From an uncultured Verrucomicrobiota bacterium (GTDB lineage: Bacteria; Verrucomicrobiota; Verrucomicrobiae; Opitutales; Opitutaceae), in assembly GCA_946482165.1 (NCBI GenBank), contig CAMLQS010000125.1, forward strand, positions 1 through 12,899: DNA of 12,899 nt, read 5' to 3'. Below, in pieces: positions 7,945 through 12,899 of the stretch (position 1 is the stretch's first letter; every line of letters starts with the position of its first letter). A program made the position numbers and the translations under genes. The notes below the pieces were generated by a model. That model was not told where the DNA came from and ran no database searches. It saw nothing but the letters and a program-made list of their open reading frames with translations.

Positions 7945-10900
7945 GGGGCGAGAAGTGCGTGGAGGCGGGCGGCGAAACGGCCGAGCCGTTTTCGCTACGG
8001 GGTGACGGCCGCGAGGCCGAGGCGCTGGCGCCAGCGCGGATACTCTTTGGCGAGGAGCGTGGCGGCCCAGTTGCCGTAATAGCCATAGCCTGTGCGGCGC
8101 TCCGGGGTGATTTCGGCGTAATCGTAGTGGGGCACGCTGTCGCGGTCGAGGAAGAGCGGGCGGTCGGTGCCGAGTTCGTAGAAACGAGCCCAGAGCGGCG
8201 GGGCGTCCTCGGTGGCGGCGGCGACGCGGCGGTCGGATTTTCCGGCGGCGTCGCGGACTTTTTCCACCCGGATACCGGTGAGCTTCGCTTTCTCGAACCA
8301 GGCGACCGCGCCCTCGATGGCGGAGACGATTTCGGGCGAAGGTTTCTCGATCGCCATAAGAAAGCGAACGATGCCGGCGCTTTCGGAGCCGGAGAGGGAG
8401 GGCGGCTCGTATTTGCGGGCCCAGGCGGGCTCGAGGGTCTTCTCGTCGTGCTGCGCGCACCAGGCGGTGAGGACGCCGTTCTGTTTCACCTGGGTGCGGA
8501 GGATGCAGTCGACGCCTTTGGCGACGGCGGCGGACGCGCGCTCGCGCCGGGCGGCGTCGACGAAGGCGTAGGGCGGCTCGCCGCGGGACGCGTCGCGCAG
8601 GAGCGCGAGCACGTTGACCATGGCGTTGTCGTTATACGTGATGCGCGTGTAGTAGCCCTCGCGAAGCGGGAAAAACTGGGGCCAGCCGCCGTTTTCGTAT
8701 TGGGCGGCGAGGAGATAATCAAAGCCGCGGGCGAAGGCGAGGCGCGCATCGCGGGCGGCGTCGGGTGTATTTGCCGATATGATACGGGCGAGAAACCGGA
8801 GCGGCGTGGTGGTGCCGCCGTTGTCGATCGTGGGGGCGTTGGCGCCGCGACGCATCTGGACGAGCTGGTTGGGGGTCGGCGGCTTGGAGAAGTCGGTGTT
8901 CTTCGGCCAGCCGCCGCTCTCGTGCTGGTAGAGCAGGACGGTCGCGGCGAGGGCGCGGGCCTCGGCGGTGGCGTGCCATGCGTCGGGCTGGCGGGGGGCG
9001 TCTTTCCAAGCGACGGCGGCCTGGACGGCGGAACCCAAGGCGAAGGCGGCGGCGAGCAGCACGCCGCGAAGTCGAAGCAGGAGGGAGCGCATGGCGGGGA
9101 GAGGTTCAGGGCATGGGCAGGACGCCTTCGACGCGGACCTTCCACGCATCGTTGCGCGGGAAGCCGGGCGCGGGGCCGGCGGGCGCGCCCTCCCAGCCGC
9201 CGGCCATCAGGCCGAGGGCGCAAAGGAAGGACGAGTTGACGGGAAGGTAGGCCACGGCGCCGTCCGGGTCCCTGGGACGGCGGACGTAGCCGCTCGGCAT
9301 GAAGCGGGCGGGCGCGGCGGCATTGGTCAGAATGTCGACGGCCGTATCCGGTTCTCCAAGACGGGTGGCGGTCATGCCGCCCTGGCCCATCTGCCAGCTG
9401 ACCCAGCGGCCGGGGCCGTGGCGCCCGTTGATGGCGTGAAAGGTGCGGCGGGCGGTCTCGACGTCGATCTTCGGCGTGGCGGGGAGGTAGCCGAGGGCGA
9501 GGAGCATGGAGGTGGGGATGCTGCGTTTTTCGGCGGCGTAGATGTCGTCGACGCCTTCGATCTCGAGGTAGAGTTTTCCGGCGGATGTGTCGGCTGCGGG
9601 GAGCGGTGCGAGGTGCTTGAGGACGTCGTCCCAACGGGCGTCGCGCGGGAGGCCGAGGCGTTCGCGCCATTTTTGGGCGAGGTCGAGGCCGTAATACCAG
9701 AAGGCGACCTCGAAGGCGGGGTTGCGCACGAGCTCGGGCTTCGTGCTCTCGGTGACGTTTTTAAGCGGAGGCCCGAGATGGTAGACGCCGGTGGCGGAGT
9801 CCTTGTGCGCGAAGGAGGCGAGGAACTTGGCGGACTCGAAAACGAGGTCGCGGTAGAGGGAGAGCGTCTCGGGCGTCGGTTTGGCGCGGTAGACGAGCTC
9901 GGCGAGGTAGATGGGGTTGGGCTGGTTCCAGATGATGTAGGGGTTGATGCCGCCGGGAGAGGGGCGGCCGTCGATGCCGGACATCTTGGGCCAGCGCACG
10001 CCCTCGAAGCCCTCGCTCTTCGCCTGTTCGATGCCCTTCGGGAGGATGCGGCGATACCAGGCGAGACCCTTTTCGAGGAGGTCGACGTGGCCCCACTGGT
10101 AGAACTGGGCGGCATGGAGGAAATAGACCTCGGAGTTGTGTTTGCCGAACCAGCTCAGGTGCTGGAGGCCGGTCTCGGCGGGCGGGAAGGCGCCGGCGTA
10201 GTTCACGCGCATGAGGTAGAGCGAGAGGATGGCGCGGCGCTCGAGTTCCTTGGCGCGTTTGTCGGTGGCGGCGGAGAGATCGAGGATGCCGCCTTTGGTC
10301 CAGTAGTCGCGCCAGGCGGAGGCGGAGGAATCGCGCACGGCGGCGAAGCCAGCGGAGGCGTCGGCGGGCGCGGGATTTTCGGCGTCGGAGAAGGCGCAGG
10401 TGAAGGACAAGGCGTCGCCGGACGAGGCGCGAAGACGGAAGTCGTGGACATTGGCCTCGGTCAGGGTCGCGGGCGTGCTCCAGCGCAGGTCGGCGGAGTA
10501 GCGCGTGGTGTCGCTGTCGCGGTCGAGACGCGCGTGCGTGGGCGAGACGGCGGTGAACTTGGTCGCGTGCCTGTGGGGCTGTTCCCAGATGAAGGGAGAT
10601 TTGTGAGCGATGCTGGTGCGGTAGGCGTAGGGGAAACGGATTCGCACCTGGAGATCGCCGCGCGCGATGAGGGCGGAGCGGGCCTCGACTCCGACGACCG
10701 CGCCGGCGCCGTGGGTGGCGGTGATCACCTCGAGCGGTTCGCCGCGAACGAGGAGACGGCTGGTGACGACGCCGGTCCAGACGTCGAGCGTCTGGTCGAC
10801 GCCGGCGATGTCCTCGGTGCGGAGCGGCTCGCCAAAGAGGATGAACGAAAACTGCCCGAGCGGCATGGGCTGCGGGTTCTCGCGAAAATAGCGGCCGGCG

Positions 10901-12899
10901 GGGCTGTTTTGCTTGATCGGGTAGAGGATCTCGCGGCCGTGGAAATTGATCGGGCCGGAGGCGTCGGCGAGGGTGTGTTTCTCGGTGTTGGGGAACTCGT
11001 GCCAGGCCCAGGTGGCTCGCGTCTCGAGCGGGAGGCCGTTGTCGAGGTAGATGCGTTCGAGTCCTTGGAGGCCGGTGACGTCGACGGTGAGGGCGAAATC
11101 GCCGTTGCCGATGGTCAGCGCGGATTCCGGATTGAGGGAGGTGTTGCGGACATTGTGGCGGGTGACGACGGCTTCGCGGTCGATCGGCGCGGCGGAGACG
11201 ACGGCGGGCGGCGCGAGGAACGCGAGGACGAGGACGGCGGGGGCGAGCAGGCGGAGCATGGGGGAGGAAAGAGGGAACGAAGCCGCCCAAGGCCGCAAGG
11301 GATGGGGGCGGATGGGGCGCAAGCGGGGAGACGCCAGTGTGTGCGGCGAGAGTTACAGGGGGAATACCGCGGATATGTCAGACAGTATGAAGCCGGGCGG
11401 ATCTTGGGCGGGTGAGCGGCGAGCCGCCTTCGACGGTGGAACGGGCGGCGCCGCGGTCGCCCGCGCCGTCGTCAGCTCGCGTCGAAGGCGCGCCTGCGCC
11501 GGGGCCTGCATCGGCGGGGCGTATTCAAGACTCGCTACGAACCCGCTGGTTTCGGCGACAGCGTCCGGAGGGAGGTCCTAAACCAAGGCGGCTTCGGCGT
11601 CCGGCGCCCAAAGACCGGGATCCGCAGCGTCGTGACGGTCGCTTTCCGATGGGGCCGGGCCAAGCGTCCCGCCGGGCACGAAGACCGGAAGAACTTGAAG
11701 TGCGCGCGGTTGCTCTCGGTAACCGTGTCGGATCAAGTCCAGAAGCAGCGTGGCGGTTTTTGCCCCGAGCCTGATTCCGTCGAAGTGGTAGCACGCAAAG
11801 TTCGGCACCACCTGCCGGAGAAATTCGTCGTCCCAAGTCGCGATGATCGAGGCATCGTCGGGGATGCGGATGCCGGCCTCCAAAAGACGGACGTAAATCG
11901 CGAGACAGTGCTCGGGTGCGGACGCGACGAAGGCGGTGGGCCGCGAGCGGGACCCCAGCAAAGCGTCCAGCTTGCGGCGCAAATCGAGGGGCCCCGCGTA
12001 GGTGACGATCCGGGCGTGCGCTCCGAGCTGCCTGGCTTCCCGCCCAAACGTTTCCGCCGCCAGCCGGTCGCCATGGCTGGTGATCTCGGCATGGAAATAA
12101 ACGAGGTGCCGATGCCCGCGCTGGACGAACAAGCCGGCGGCGTGCTTCGCCACGACCAGCGAATTGGGAATGACGCAGGGCAGCTTCACATTCTCATGGA
12201 GCCGGCCAAGGATGACGGCCGGGACCTTTTGGTCGGCGAACCAGTGCTGAATCTGGGGCGTCGAATAATAAACCAGCCACGCCGCGGTGTCGGGCAGGGT
12301 GGAAAGCCGCTTCAATTCGTTGAGCTTATGCTGGGTGAAAAGCGCGGGGCGATGTTCGTATTCGAGGCGGCAGCCCGCGGCGGTCTGCAAGCGCTCGGCC
12401 ACGCAATCGAGAAGCAGGTGATTCACCGACCCGCAGGCCTGATAGGCATAGGGGCTGAGCACGCGCACGATTCCGCCCCCCGGACGGCGCCGGCTTTCGG
12501 GCTGGTTTGCAACGCGATGGTGCCGCCGTCGACCTCCCGGAGTGATCAAGCCCTCGGTGGCAAGCTGACCGATGGCCTTGCGAAGCGTGGTGCGGCTCAC
12601 GTGGAGCTCGCGGCAGATCTCCAGCTCGCTGGGCAGTTCGCACGACCATCGGGCCGTGGCGATGCCTTGGCGGAGAAAAGTGGCGACTTGGTCGGTTAGG
12701 AAGCTGCGCTGGAATGGCATAGCGGGGTGACTCTGCGATTCGGAGGGGGTGGGGTGGGGACACGAACGCAATCCGCAGTAGCCCGGGACGAATTCGCCAA
12801 CAAGCACACTCGGGGATGTCTAATGAAAATACATATCGAGAGCCCTTGTCGGACGTGGGCGGCGTCCCGATGAAGGCGCGGCCGTCGGGCGGTTACTGC

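Overview
The window is GC-rich (roughly two thirds G+C by eye), and every gene I can support lies on the minus strand. It reads as a pectin-degradation locus of a Verrucomicrobiota-type bacterium, most likely in or near the Opitutaceae. That placement is an inference. It rests on the enzyme mix (PL4 rhamnogalacturonan lyase, PL10 pectate lyase, CE8 pectinesterase), a Planctomycetes/Verrucomicrobia-style pair of ECF sigma factor and Ser/Thr kinase, and secreted-gene starts with C/T-rich leaders instead of Shine-Dalgarno sequences.

Layout in the direction of transcription (high to low coordinates): a GntR/LacI-type repressor (11578-12720); an operon of a large secreted six-hairpin-like glycosidase (9106-11259), a PL10 pectate lyase (7995-9092) and a CE8 pectinesterase (6913-7944); an A+T-rich promoter-like gap; a pair made of a small membrane-anchored helical protein (5856-6557) and a PL4 rhamnogalacturonan lyase (4106-5779), ending in a strong terminator; a decayed ECF sigma factor overlapping a badly decayed Ser/Thr kinase (3982 down to about 2769); a 1.1 kb stretch without an intact gene but with gene debris; and two tandem paralogous secreted parallel beta-helix proteins (753-1685, and 1-452 running off the left edge).

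How the genes fit together: CE8 removes methyl esters from homogalacturonan, PL10 cleaves the de-esterified chain, and PL4 cleaves the rhamnogalacturonan-I backbone. The large glycosidase probably acts on side chains or released oligosaccharides. The beta-helix proteins may bind or cleave a related polymer. The repressor likely senses a breakdown sugar. A 9-base motif (GTCAGACAG) occurs upstream of both enzyme operons, with a near match upstream of the beta-helix genes, and may be a shared operator.

The points most worth a second look are the PL4 enzyme, where the expected catalytic histidine appears to be glutamate; the unclassified large glycosidase heading the operon; the tandem beta-helix family with duplicated leaders and a possible third decayed copy; and the kinase/sigma pair caught in decay. 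I see no mobile element, CRISPR array, tRNA or rRNA, and no clearly new defence or signalling system.
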